Counted from the stretch's first letter, positions 53,600-62,623 are shown. The stretch: DNA of 64,000 nt from Arcicella rigui (GCF_034929435.1 NZ_JAYFUM010000017.1:92437-156436); one strand, 5' to 3'. Made by a program: numbers and translations. The notes: generated from the sequence alone by a model not told the origin.

Positions 53600-54661
53600 T
53601 TACTTCAATACATACGCCAAAGCTTCTTCGTTTTCAGCAATCCATTCTGTAATTTCAGTAACGATTTGTTTGATTGAAATTTCTGGTTTCCAGCCTGTTA
53701 AAGCTGTCACTTTTGAATTGTCGGTTACATACAAGCGAATATCTGCTGCACGGTTTTCGGCAACTTGCTTCATCGGAATCACATTACCAGTTACTTCCTG
53801 ACACACTTTGGTAAGTTCTTGTAAAGAAGCACTTACTTCTACGCCACCGCCAGCGTTTAGGATTTCACCATTTACTTTGTCGATATTATGCAATTGAAAA
53901 TCAATCAATCGGTATAAATCTTTTACGTGCAACATATCACGAGTTTGACGACCCGAACCGCCGTAACCAATGTAAGCCAATTGCTGTTTCCAGAAGTGTT
54001 TCGCTACCCAAAGTACCATTACACCTTGGTCGATTTTTCCCATTTGCCAAGGACCAGTCAATACTCCACAACGGTTGATAACGGTTTTCATTCCGTAAAA
54101 CTCATTGTACTCATGAATCATTAATTCAGAAGCCAATTTAGTTGCCCCGTACAAAGACCTCGCTCCATCTAATGGAAAGTTTTCAGCAATACCTTTTGAA
54201 GAAACACCCGGCACAGCCTGTTCGTCTGAAAGTACAAAACGAGTTTCAGCCTCTTCAAAATTCAATTTTTCGATGGCTTTAATCGGATAAATTCTACTGG
54301 TAGAAAGGAAAATAAAAGCTGCACCGCACTTTTTAGTATAGTTCAAGCAGTTGATTGTTCCTACTAAATTGGTATTGATTAAATAGTCTGGTGTACCTTC
54401 TAATCCTGCTAATACCGAAGGTTCAGCCGATGATTCAATCACGAAATCGACCACAGGCAGTGCATCAAAATCCTCTTTGTTACGAATATCGCCGTGTACG
54501 AAAACTGCTCCAGCTTTTGCCAAACGAGGCAAGTTCAATTCTGAACCTTTACGTTTTAAATTATCCAAACAAATGACTTCATAAGATGGATAATTAGTTT
54601 TGATGTTGATGGCGAGCGACGAGCCAACAAAGCCTGCTCCGCCAGTAATTAGGATTTTCAA
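53600..54661 (-). CDS. NAD-dependent sugar-nucleotide epimerase/dehydratase (CDP-paratose 2-epimerase-like)
   Basis: 353 residues of extended SDR fold. GGAGFVGSS at residues 7-15 binds NAD(P). STSRIYP and Tyr-x3-Lys in YGATK are the catalytic motifs. The INRCGVLTGPWQMGKIDQG, LHVKDLYRLI and GYGGSGRQTRDM segments match CDP-paratose 2-epimerase (TyvE) and close relatives. Likely surface glycan synthesis. Follows kup after 20 bases on the same strand, so probably one transcript although the functions look unrelated. Confidence 0.85.
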   Translation of the reverse strand: MKILITGGAGFVGSSLAINIKTNYPSYEVICLDNLKRKGSELNLPRLAKAGAVFVHGDIRNKEDFDALPVVDFVIESSAEPSVLAGLEGTPDYLINTNLVGTINCLNYTKKCGAAFIFLSTSRIYPIKAIEKLNFEEAETRFVLSDEQAVPGVSSKGIAENFPLDGARSLYGATKLASELMIHEYNEFYGMKTVINRCGVLTGPWQMGKIDQGVMVLWVAKHFWKQQLAYIGYGGSGRQTRDMLHVKDLYRLIDFQLHNIDKVNGEILNAGGGVEVSASLQELTKVCQEVTGNVIPMKQVAENRAADIRLYVTDNSKVTALTGWKPEISIKQIVTEITEWIAENEEALAYVLK

Positions 54662-54681
54662 GGTAATTTATCTGTTTAGGT

Positions 54682-56640
54682 TTAATCTACTCTTTTCAAT
54701 ATAACATTCTCGACAGGTCTGATAATCAATGGCACTTTTTCAACTTTCACGGCACTGGTATCAAGCCCAAACCATTTGTCTTCAGAAGGTGTAAAGTCTT
54801 TGATAAAGAAGTAGGCTTTCATAATCAAACCTTCTACAAGCGATAGTTTATTATCAAACGATAGGAATTTCTCTAATACTACAAAACGGAAATCACCAAT
54901 TACATTTTGTTTGTTCAAAGATTCATAACGAGAAGTAATATCCACTTCACCTTTCTTTACCATGTCTTCAACCACTTTTCTAAAGTATAGATTGATACGT
55001 TGTTCCACTCTAAAGCCCAATCTGAAATTTACTTTAATGATGTCGTCAGACTCTATAACGTTTACTTTATATTCCATTGTATAAGGGTCGTCCATGGTAT
55101 CAACGTGGACAAACCAATAAATGTCTGCTCTTTTAGGACGTTTCTGGAAAATAGAGTAAATAATTTTTGATTCGATTTCGCTTGTACGTGCTGCGTTCGA
55201 CATAAATACTAAGTGTGTAGCATACTTAGGAATACTCATATCTCGGCTCAATTCTTTCAAAGGTTCGATATAATCTGCGAGTTTTACATATTCTGTCAAA
55301 CGCATTTTAATAATATTCGCTCTGTACCAAATTACCATCAAGGCAATAATGAGTGCTGCAATGAAAAGCGAAACATAACCACCGTGAACGAATTTACGCA
55401 AGTTGGCAACCAAAAACGCCCCTTCAATTGCTACGTACAAAATGATAAAGGCAACAATCCACCACATATCAATTTTTCGGACGTGGAGGTAGTATGCCAT
55501 CAGTGCGGTAGTCATCAACATCGTCAGCGTAATCGCCAAACCATACGCCGCTTCCATATTGGCTGATTCTTTAAACCATAGTACAACGCCTACGCAACCC
55601 AACCACAAGAAAATATTCATACTGGGTACATACAATTGTCCTTTTTGGTCGGAAGGATAATGCAAACGTACTTTTGGCCAGAAGTTCAAACGAATAGCTT
55701 CTGAAACCAATGTAAATGAACCCGAAATTAAGGCTTGGCTGGCAATTACTGCGGCAGCAGTAGCAATAGCAATTCCCCAAATCAAGAACCAACCCGGCAT
55801 TAATTCAAAAATTGGTTTACGTTCGTTGAGTAACTGACCGTTTTGTGTAATTAACCAAGCACCCTGACCGAAGTATTGCAGTAGCAAAGTGATTTTTACA
55901 AATATCCAACTGATTCTGATATTTCCACGACCACAGTGACCTAAGTCTGAATACAGAGCTTCTGCACCCGTAGTACAAAGAAACACCGCTCCTAAAACCC
56001 AGAAACCACTTTCGCCTCCGTGTGAATTGCTCAGTAAGTCAAATGCGTAGTAAGGAGATAAAGCCTTTAGAACCGTCCAATCTTTGGCAATCCATAAGAT
56101 TCCGAAAAAGCCCAGCATCGAGAACCAAATCAACATAATTGGGCCAAACGCTCGTCCTACTACTTTCGTTCCGAAGATTTGGAACATGAACAAACCCGTA
56201 ATAATCGCCAAAACGATGGGAACAGTTTGAAGGTCTGGATAAATTTTCAAAAGCCCTTCAATCGCAGAAGCCACAGAAATTGGCGGAGTAATAACACCAT
56301 CTGCCAAAAGTGTAGAAGCACCAATAACGGCAGGAAAAGTAAGCCATTTAGCATGACGACGCACTAAGGCGAAAAGTGCTAAAATACCACCCTCACCACG
56401 GTTGTCGGCTCGAAGAATTAAGATTACGTACTTGAAAGTAGTCTGTAAGGTCAATGTCCAAAAAATACAAGAAAGTCCGCCTAAAACCGTCCTTTCGTCT
56501 ATGGGAGAATTGCCGATAATCGACTGCATTACATAGAGCGGTGAAGTACCAATATCACCGTAAATAATTCCCATGGCTACCAGCAGACCCGCTGCGGTGG
56601 CTTTGTCCATATTTTTATGTTCCATATACAAGGAAGCCAT
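54682..56640 (-). CDS. kup: KUP-family potassium uptake transporter
   Basis: 652 residues. N-terminal MGIIYGDIGTSPLYV is the diagnostic segment, followed by RADNRGEGGILALFALV and about 12 membrane helices (20-430), then a cytosolic C-terminal domain of about 200 residues. Imports K+ with protons. Leads a two-gene operon with the epimerase. The upstream 550 bases are free of genes. Confidence 0.96.
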   Translation of the reverse strand: MASLYMEHKNMDKATAAGLLVAMGIIYGDIGTSPLYVMQSIIGNSPIDERTVLGGLSCIFWTLTLQTTFKYVILILRADNRGEGGILALFALVRRHAKWLTFPAVIGASTLLADGVITPPISVASAIEGLLKIYPDLQTVPIVLAIITGLFMFQIFGTKVVGRAFGPIMLIWFSMLGFFGILWIAKDWTVLKALSPYYAFDLLSNSHGGESGFWVLGAVFLCTTGAEALYSDLGHCGRGNIRISWIFVKITLLLQYFGQGAWLITQNGQLLNERKPIFELMPGWFLIWGIAIATAAAVIASQALISGSFTLVSEAIRLNFWPKVRLHYPSDQKGQLYVPSMNIFLWLGCVGVVLWFKESANMEAAYGLAITLTMLMTTALMAYYLHVRKIDMWWIVAFIILYVAIEGAFLVANLRKFVHGGYVSLFIAALIIALMVIWYRANIIKMRLTEYVKLADYIEPLKELSRDMSIPKYATHLVFMSNAARTSEIESKIIYSIFQKRPKRADIYWFVHVDTMDDPYTMEYKVNVIESDDIIKVNFRLGFRVEQRINLYFRKVVEDMVKKGEVDITSRYESLNKQNVIGDFRFVVLEKFLSFDNKLSLVEGLIMKAYFFIKDFTPSEDKWFGLDTSAVKVEKVPLIIRPVENVILKRVD

Positions 56641-57189
56641 TGCAACACGATATATTGCAATTTATTGTTGGTTAAGTAAAAATTTTAAATAAAATGGCAA
56701 GTTTTTTTTTAGTATTTGAAGCAAATATAATAGCTCTGAAGATTTATACAATTTTTATAAAAAAGACCTTCGATTTCTGAAAAATCTTTTTTGAAATTCT
56801 GATGAAAATATCATTTTTTGATTCCTAACCAGAAGGTCAGTAGATGCTAAATTCTTGTGTACAAGCTTCTGAAAATAAATTAAATCTTTGATAAGCAATA
56901 AGATTATACGTTGAGGCTACAAAGTCACGCTACTTTTTCAGGTTTATCACAAGTACTTTGCCTACGGAAGTGCCAGCGTTTGATGGAATAAAATTTTATT
57001 GTAATTAAGCAAGAATGCTCTTTTGGAGTACAAGTATTTACGCTAATTTGGGGTGAATTTTCGCTATTTTGGCTATTCGATAGCAAAAATATTCATCTAC
57101 TCAACAATCAACAGATTAAACCGTTTATCAAAAATGAATAGCTTTCATTATCAGAATACCTTTTATTGTTATTTTTTGTAAAAAATCTA
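56641..57189. other. 549-bp AT-rich intergenic region between kup and the M16 gene
   Basis: Divergent promoters are expected here. I see no ORF, no recognised repeat and only a short imperfect hairpin near 57065-57090 (CGCTAT / ATAGC). Nothing further can be supported. Confidence 0.5.
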
Positions 57190-60147
57190 ATGCACATGAA
57201 AAACCTCAAGTTATCCCTATTGGGTATTGTGTTATCAGTTTTGATTAACACATTAGCATTTGCCCAGAAAACTTTTGACTGGAAAACTGCTTCTTCGGCT
57301 GGCTACACTTACAAATACGTAAGTAACGACCCTATGAAAGCCCGTTTTTACACACTCGCCAACGGTCTGACTGTAATCCTGAGCGAAAACCACAAAGAAC
57401 CACGCATTGCGGCTTTAATTCCTACTCGTGCTGGTTCAAACACCGACCCAAGAACCAACACGGGCTTGGCACATTATTTAGAACACATGTTGTTTAAAGG
57501 AACGGATAAATTCGGTTCGTTGGACTGGTCAAAAGAAAAACCTTTGCTCGACCAAATTGATGCTCTTTACGAAAAGTACAACAAAACAACGGATTCATCT
57601 CAGCGAAAAGCGATTTATAAAGAAATCGACCGAGTATCTGGCGAGGCTGCCAAGTTTGCTATTGCCAACGAATACGACAAAATGATGGCTTCGATGGGCG
57701 GACAAGGTACAAATGCGTTTACATCTTATGAACAAACTGTTTATACAGAAGATATTCCTGCTAACGCTATCGACCGCTTTTTGAAATTACAAGCCGAGCG
57801 TTTCCGTAATCCAGTTTTACGTATTTTTCATACAGAATTAGAAGCTGTTTATGAAGAAAAAAATCGTGGACTTGATAACGATGGTTGGAAAATCTATGAA
57901 GCTCGCAACGCCGCTCTTTTCCCAACGCATAATTATGGGCAACAAACCACTATCGGTACAATTGAACATTTGAAAAACCCTTCTTTAGTTGAAATCCGCA
58001 ATTACTTCAAAAAATACTATGTGCCAAACAACATGGCAATCATCATGGTTGGCGATTTCAACTCGGATGTTTTAATTAAAAAAATTGAAGCTTCATTCAA
58101 ATACATGGCTTCAAAACCTGTTCCAGAGTACAAGCCTGCTCCAGAATTACCAATCCTCAACCCAATGGTACGTGAAGTATTTGGCCCAACTCCCGATGCC
58201 CTTACGATTGCTTGGCGTTGGCCGGGTTCTTTGAGTTCGAGAGAAAAAATTATTGGAACAATTGTAGACGAATTGATGTCGAACTCGAAAGCTGGTTTAA
58301 TTGACTTAAACTTAGTGAAAGCTCAAAAAGTATTACGTGCAAGCTCAAGCCCAGAATGGAATAAAGATTATTCAGTTTGGCAAATGACTGGCTCGCCCAA
58401 AAAAGACCAAAGTTTAGATGATGTAAAAGCATTACTATTAGGTGAATTGAACAAATTAAAATCAGGCAATTTTGATGAGTCTATCATCAAAGCGATTGCC
58501 GCCAATTATAAACTCAATGCGATTCAAGGTTTAGAAGACAATACTTCTCGTGCCTATAATTTGTTGGAAAGTTTCGTTGCTGATAAATCAAACAATTGGA
58601 ATAGCTACGTGGCTCTAAACGACGCTTTGGGCAAAGTAACCAAAGAAGAAGTAATGGATTTCGCTAAAAAATACTGTGGCGAAGGCTATGTGATTGTTTA
58701 TAAAAGAAAAGGCACTGACCCAAATATCAAGAAAGTTGAAAAACCAGAAATTACGCCAGTAGAAGTAAACCGTGAAGCACAATCTGAATTTTTGAAAGAT
58801 GTGAATGCAACGCCAATGTCAAACCTTGAACCAAAATGGTTAGATTTTAACCAAGACATCAAAAAAGGTAAAATTGGTACTTTAGAAGCATTGACTGTAA
58901 AAAATACAGACAATGATTTATTCCGTTTAAGCTACCGTTTTGACATGGGTTCTTGGAATAGCAAAGTATTACCCATTGCTTTACAGTATTTACAATTTGT
59001 AGGTACAGACAAAATGAATGCTGAACAAATCAGTACGGAGTTTTATCGTTTGGCAAGTAATTTCAATACCTCTTATACCGACCACCACATTACTTTGGCA
59101 ATGTCGGGCTTGAACGAGAATTTCGATAAAACCGTAAGCCTTTTTGAAGATTTATTGACAAAATGTAAAAAAGACGATGCGGCTCTGGAATTATTGAAAG
59201 GTAGATTATTGAAACAAAGAAACGATGCCAAGCTGAACAAAGCGGCGATTTTACAAGGACTATCGGCTTACGCTTCTTTTGGTAGTAAAAATCCAAGAAA
59301 TACTTTACAACTGACAGATGCTGAGTTGAAAGCATTAAAAGCAGAAGATTTAATCGACTTCTTACACGATTTGTTCTCTTACAAACATACAGTAGTGTAT
59401 TATGGACCAAAATCGGTAGAGGAATTGGCAACTGCTTTGAAAGCCGTTCACCAAATCAATACTTCTTTCAAAGCCGATTTACCTTTGGTAGCTGATTTTA
59501 AAATGCAAGTGCCAAACAAACCTGTGGTTTTATTTACAGATTACGACATGGTTCAGGCAGAAATCAACTGGGTACGTCCAACGATTCCTTACAATTCTGC
59601 TGAAACACCTATCGTAGAATTATACAATAACTACTTCGGAGGCGGAATGTCGTCGATTGTTTTCCAAACTATTCGTGAATCAAAAGCTTTGGCGTACTCT
59701 ACTTATGCTTATTATCAAACGCCAAATACTAAAGACGAAAAGTATCGCATGATTGCTTACGTAGGTACGCAGGCTGATAAAATCCATGAGTCTATTGCTG
59801 GCATGAATGAATTATTAAATGATTTCCCTGCTTCTGAAAAGAATTTGGAAACAGCAAAAGAAGGAATGAAAAAGACTTTTCAGACCGAAAGAATCACACA
59901 AGATAATATCATTTACACTTACTTAGCTGGACTTGATAAAGGCGTAAATATCGACGAACGTAAAGCTACTTACGAATCTTTAGATAAATTAACGTTAGCA
60001 GACTTGAAGAAATTCCAAGATTCACTTTTAGCTAAAAAGCCTTATTCTATGTGTATTGTAGCATCTGAGAAAAAAGTAAACTTAGAAGATTTGAAAAAAT
60101 ACGGAGAAGTGAAGAAATTGACTTTAGAAGAAGTGTTTGGATATTAA
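57190..60147 (+). CDS. Secreted M16-family zinc metallopeptidase (two-domain)
   Basis: 985 residues from ATG 57190 (ATG 57196 is equally possible). Signal peptide (LSLLGIVLSVLINTLAFAQ). The inverted zinc motif HxxEH occurs as HYLEHMLFKGTDKFGS near residue 93, with a further Glu in LEAVYEEKNRG. Two tandem inactive and active M16 modules of about 450 residues each, as in pitrilysin/insulinase peptidases. Periplasmic oligopeptide degradation is likely. yraN follows across a heptamer-repeat hairpin. Confidence 0.95.
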   Translation: MHMKNLKLSLLGIVLSVLINTLAFAQKTFDWKTASSAGYTYKYVSNDPMKARFYTLANGLTVILSENHKEPRIAALIPTRAGSNTDPRTNTGLAHYLEHMLFKGTDKFGSLDWSKEKPLLDQIDALYEKYNKTTDSSQRKAIYKEIDRVSGEAAKFAIANEYDKMMASMGGQGTNAFTSYEQTVYTEDIPANAIDRFLKLQAERFRNPVLRIFHTELEAVYEEKNRGLDNDGWKIYEARNAALFPTHNYGQQTTIGTIEHLKNPSLVEIRNYFKKYYVPNNMAIIMVGDFNSDVLIKKIEASFKYMASKPVPEYKPAPELPILNPMVREVFGPTPDALTIAWRWPGSLSSREKIIGTIVDELMSNSKAGLIDLNLVKAQKVLRASSSPEWNKDYSVWQMTGSPKKDQSLDDVKALLLGELNKLKSGNFDESIIKAIAANYKLNAIQGLEDNTSRAYNLLESFVADKSNNWNSYVALNDALGKVTKEEVMDFAKKYCGEGYVIVYKRKGTDPNIKKVEKPEITPVEVNREAQSEFLKDVNATPMSNLEPKWLDFNQDIKKGKIGTLEALTVKNTDNDLFRLSYRFDMGSWNSKVLPIALQYLQFVGTDKMNAEQISTEFYRLASNFNTSYTDHHITLAMSGLNENFDKTVSLFEDLLTKCKKDDAALELLKGRLLKQRNDAKLNKAAILQGLSAYASFGSKNPRNTLQLTDAELKALKAEDLIDFLHDLFSYKHTVVYYGPKSVEELATALKAVHQINTSFKADLPLVADFKMQVPNKPVVLFTDYDMVQAEINWVRPTIPYNSAETPIVELYNNYFGGGMSSIVFQTIRESKALAYSTYAYYQTPNTKDEKYRMIAYVGTQADKIHESIAGMNELLNDFPASEKNLETAKEGMKKTFQTERITQDNIIYTYLAGLDKGVNIDERKATYESLDKLTLADLKKFQDSLLAKKPYSMCIVASEKKVNLEDLKKYGEVKKLTLEEVFGY

Positions 60148-60150
60148 TTT

Positions 60151-60258
60151 AGCTTTAAGCTGTGAGCTATGAGCTTTGAGTTTTTAGCTTTGAGCAATGA
60201 GCTAAGAGAAAAACTCACAGCTCATTGCTCAAAGCTTACAGCTCATAGCTTAAAACTC
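60151..60258. repeat. Heptamer-periodic inverted-repeat hairpin (type example)
   Basis: Pure 7-bp periodicity over 108 bases. Left arm units include AGCTGTG, AGCTATG, AGCTTTG, AGCAATG; right arm units CAGCTCA, TTGCTCA, TAGCTTA are their complements. The centre is near 60210. A frame running through it adds 33 spurious residues to YraN. Confidence 0.9.
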
Positions 60259-60267
60259 TACAAACCA

Positions 60268-60621
60268 ATGGCAGAACACCTTGAAACAGGCAAAAAAGCC
60301 GAAGACATCGCCGCCGAATATCTTATCGGGAAAGGCTACCAAATCCTCCACAGAAACTATCGCTACGGTCGAGCAGAAATTGATTTGATTGTACGAAAAG
60401 GTATCTTTTTAGTTTTTGTCGAAGTAAAATCCCTTAGCAATTTAAAATACGGAATGCCCGAAATTGGCGTAAACAAACATAAAGTAGCCATGGTAACCAA
60501 AGCCGCCGACTTTTATGTGTATAAAAACAACTGGCATCAACAAATCCGTTTCGACATCGTAGCCGTCATTTTCAAAAACAATACTTATGAAGTATCACAT
60601 TTTGAAGATGCCTTTTATTAA
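60268..60621 (+). CDS. yraN: YraN family protein (UPF0102), endonuclease-like fold
   Basis: 117 residues from ATG 60268, the standard length; an upstream frame start at 60169 translates the heptamer repeat and is rejected. GKKAEDIAAEYLIGKGYQIL, then NYRYGRAEIDLIVRKG and FVEVKSLSN match the family, which has a restriction-endonuclease-like core (Glu/Asp-x-Lys in EVK). Function is unresolved. Confidence 0.93.
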   Translation: MAEHLETGKKAEDIAAEYLIGKGYQILHRNYRYGRAEIDLIVRKGIFLVFVEVKSLSNLKYGMPEIGVNKHKVAMVTKAADFYVYKNNWHQQIRFDIVAVIFKNNTYEVSHFEDAFY

Positions 60622-60627
60622 TAATCA

Positions 60628-60683
60628 GTAGCACGAGTTTCGAACTCGTGTTTTTTATTTGACGGGTTGGAAACCCGTGCTAC
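60628..60683. repeat. REPIN-like palindrome pair
   Basis: GTAG (60628-60631) then stem CACGAGTT/AACTCGTG, spacer, and an inverted copy with stem GGGTT/AACCC ending CTAC (60680-60683). Two bases before the RAYT stop codon. Confidence 0.9.
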
Positions 60684-60685
60684 GG

Positions 60686-61327
60686 CTACATAATATCATT
60701 ATAAATATCTTTGATATACGACCATTTCCAATCTTTCTTATTCTTACACAAACCTGCTTTTACTGGATTATTTAAGACATAATTCAAAATTCGATGTAAC
60801 TCTTCTCGGTCACGAACAAGCCTATCATAACTTTCTTCTTGCCTAAAAGGACTATGTTTTCCTAAAAGCTTATTACACTCAAAACCAGAATGCCGTTTAA
60901 TAGAGTGCATATATTCTTCTAAATAAAAAGGCGAATCAATTTCTGTTTCATCATATAACCTTACTACGATATGTACATGATTTGACATGATACAATAAGC
61001 ATAAAGCTCTATTTTTTTATTATCCCAAAAGTGGAAAGAGTCTGCTACAATCTTAGCAAAAGCATCATCTTTTAAGTAATGATTTCCCTCTTGATAAGTA
61101 TCATAGAATTTATCTCTTTTGCCAAAATCACGTCTGCCAAGCTTATCTAAATCATCATTGATATTTGGGGATGTTTGAATAATCTTAGCTTTTTCTTGAG
61201 CATACTCCTCTTTCCAACGGTCGGAAACAGCTTTTGGAATACTTCCACGAAGATTAAAGGTGACAAAAAATGTTCCGCCAAGCGGTTGTAAATGAGGGAG
61301 ATTTCTTCTGTAAAACTGCTTCTTCAT
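60686..61327 (-). CDS. REP-associated tyrosine transposase (RAYT, Y1_Tnp)
   Basis: 213 residues from ATG 61327; an extension to 61498 is a translation through REP sequences. HUH motif SNHVHIVVRL with His117 and His119; candidate catalytic Tyr167 (ESYDRLVRD; Tyr139 is an alternative). VFVTFNLRG-like start (GGTFFVTFNL) and NPVKAGL are typical. RAYTs are domesticated IS200/605-like enzymes that process REP sequences with GTAG ends. The gene is bracketed by such palindromes on both sides, so it is the probable agent of their dispersal here. Confidence 0.93.
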   Translation of the reverse strand: MKKQFYRRNLPHLQPLGGTFFVTFNLRGSIPKAVSDRWKEEYAQEKAKIIQTSPNINDDLDKLGRRDFGKRDKFYDTYQEGNHYLKDDAFAKIVADSFHFWDNKKIELYAYCIMSNHVHIVVRLYDETEIDSPFYLEEYMHSIKRHSGFECNKLLGKHSPFRQEESYDRLVRDREELHRILNYVLNNPVKAGLCKNKKDWKWSYIKDIYNDIM

Positions 61328-61350
61328 ATTGTAGATGGTTTTATACTTCT

Positions 61351-61496
61351 GTAATACGAGTTTCCAATTCGTTTTTTTTGATGGGTTAGAACCCCGTGCT
61401 ACCGTTCTGTACCCTGAGTTTTCAACTCGTGTTTTGTTTTTGTCGGGTTGGAAACCCGACGTACAGTTCTTTAGTAGCTCGGGTTTCCAACCCGAC
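61351..61496. repeat. Cluster of REP palindromes upstream of the RAYT gene
   Basis: Two inverted pairs (61351-61402; 61409-61464) and one single copy (61474-61496). Core hairpins include GGGTT/AACCC and GAGTT/AACTC; ends carry GTA or GTAG and CTAC/GTAC. Most degenerate copy is 61351-61371. Confidence 0.85.
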
Positions 61497-61499
61497 AAA

Positions 61500-61740
61500 A
61501 AACAACAAGATGACTAATTGATTTTACTTTATGGTCATTATATTTTACTTTATGGCTATTTCATTTTACTTTATGCCTATTACATTAAACAAGATGGTTA
61601 TTTGATTTTACTTTATGGTCTTTATATTTTACTTTATGCTTATTGCATCAAACAAGATGATTATTTGATTTTACTTTATGGTCATTGCATTTTACTTTAT
61701 GGCTATTCTGTTTAACTATATGTCTGTTTTGTTGTTTATT
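61500..61740 (+). repeat. 21-bp minisatellite (3 x 7 bp), about 10 units
   Basis: Core ATTTTACTTTATGG plus seven variable bases. A second unit type containing AACAAGATG recurs every third to fourth unit. Two more degenerate units continue to about 61740. One frame (61518-61715) reads as a 7-residue repeat with ILLYG core, but has no proper start. Confidence 0.9.
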
Positions 61741-61848
61741 ATCTTGATTATTAAACGTTTGTGCTTAAAAATAAAGCAAATTTTTATGAATCCTTTGAGG
61801 ATTTTTAGATATATTTATTCTACAATTGATTAAATATTTCACCTTAAA

Positions 61849-62565
61849 ATGACTCTACAAATGGCAAAAACAACAGAAGCAACCTTTGGAGCAAAACTTG
61901 CGAATGCTGCAACGCTTTCCACACATTTAAAAAGTTTTATTGGCTATCTTTCCCCCACAGCCGAGACCAGTCTTGAGCAATATGATTTGCTGATTGAATC
62001 TATCAAAACTACGAATGGCAATGTCATTAGCCGTAAAGCTAATTATTCTACTGCTGTTGAAACAAGACTCAAACATTTTTCAAAAGAAGCGTCCTCTGTG
62101 GATAAACTCATCAGCCCGATTTTGGCAACTGTAAGGGCTACCTTGGGGAAAAGTGCAAAGGAAGTAGCTACTATTACAGCTATTGCGATTAAAATCAGAG
62201 GAGATAAAACTTCAAAAGCAAAATCAGCGGATAAGGGAAATGGCATCAGTCATTCAGAACTATCTTACGGTAGCAAGACTCAGAATTTTGCAGATATAGT
62301 AAACATTTTGGTTGGTTTAGGTGCAAATTATAAACCTGCTAACGACTTGATAAGCATTACAAGTTTACAAACTAAAATAGCGGAAATTAACCAAGCCAAT
62401 ACCGTTGTGGCAAGTAGCTATGGGGCTTTGAAAGTGGTTTCAGATTTTAGGAATAGTCAGTATGAACAATTGGCTGAGATTACCCAAAGGATAAAAGAAG
62501 CCGTAAAAAGTCAGTATGGTGTGAGTTCGGTAGAATATCAGTTGGTAAAGGGATTAAAAGTATGA
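61849..62565 (+). CDS. Unrecognised protein, helical repeat-like
   Basis: 238 residues, start ATG 61849 or 61861 (MAKTTEA). Predicted mostly helical, with Ser/Thr-rich helices (LKSFIGYLSPTAETSLEQYD, KTTNGNVISRKANYSTA). No motif or family was recognised. No signal peptide or membrane helix. Its stop codon is three bases from a REP pair, and the 21-bp minisatellite lies upstream, so it sits inside the repeat-rich RAYT neighbourhood. May be a lineage-restricted gene. Confidence 0.65.
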   Translation: MTLQMAKTTEATFGAKLANAATLSTHLKSFIGYLSPTAETSLEQYDLLIESIKTTNGNVISRKANYSTAVETRLKHFSKEASSVDKLISPILATVRATLGKSAKEVATITAIAIKIRGDKTSKAKSADKGNGISHSELSYGSKTQNFADIVNILVGLGANYKPANDLISITSLQTKIAEINQANTVVASSYGALKVVSDFRNSQYEQLAEITQRIKEAVKSQYGVSSVEYQLVKGLKV

Positions 62566-62567
62566 CC

Positions 62568-62620
62568 GTAGCACGAGTTTCCAACTCGTGTTTTTTTGAC
62601 GGGTTGGAAACCCGTGCTAC
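62568..62620. repeat. REPIN-like palindrome pair between convergent genes
   Basis: GTAG (62568) with stem CACGAGTT/AACTCGTG, poly-T spacer, inverted copy with GGGTT/AACCC ending CTAC (62620). It fills the space between stops at 62565 and 62624. Confidence 0.92.
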
Positions 62621-62623
62621 GGT

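Noticed and set aside
60169..60267. 33-residue N-terminal extension of YraN
   Set aside because: Translates the heptamer repeat; ATG 60268 gives the family's normal length.
61328..61498. 57-residue extension of the RAYT protein
   Set aside because: Reads through REP palindromes; ATG 61327 precedes the conserved N-terminus.
61518..61715. 65-residue ORF with ILLYG-type 7-residue repeat
   Set aside because: Starts with TTG, consists only of the 21-bp minisatellite and ends without any other domain; treated as DNA repeat.
60151..61740. CRISPR array
   Set aside because: Repeats are contiguous 7- or 21-bp units or palindromes without unique spacers of uniform length, and no cas genes are present.
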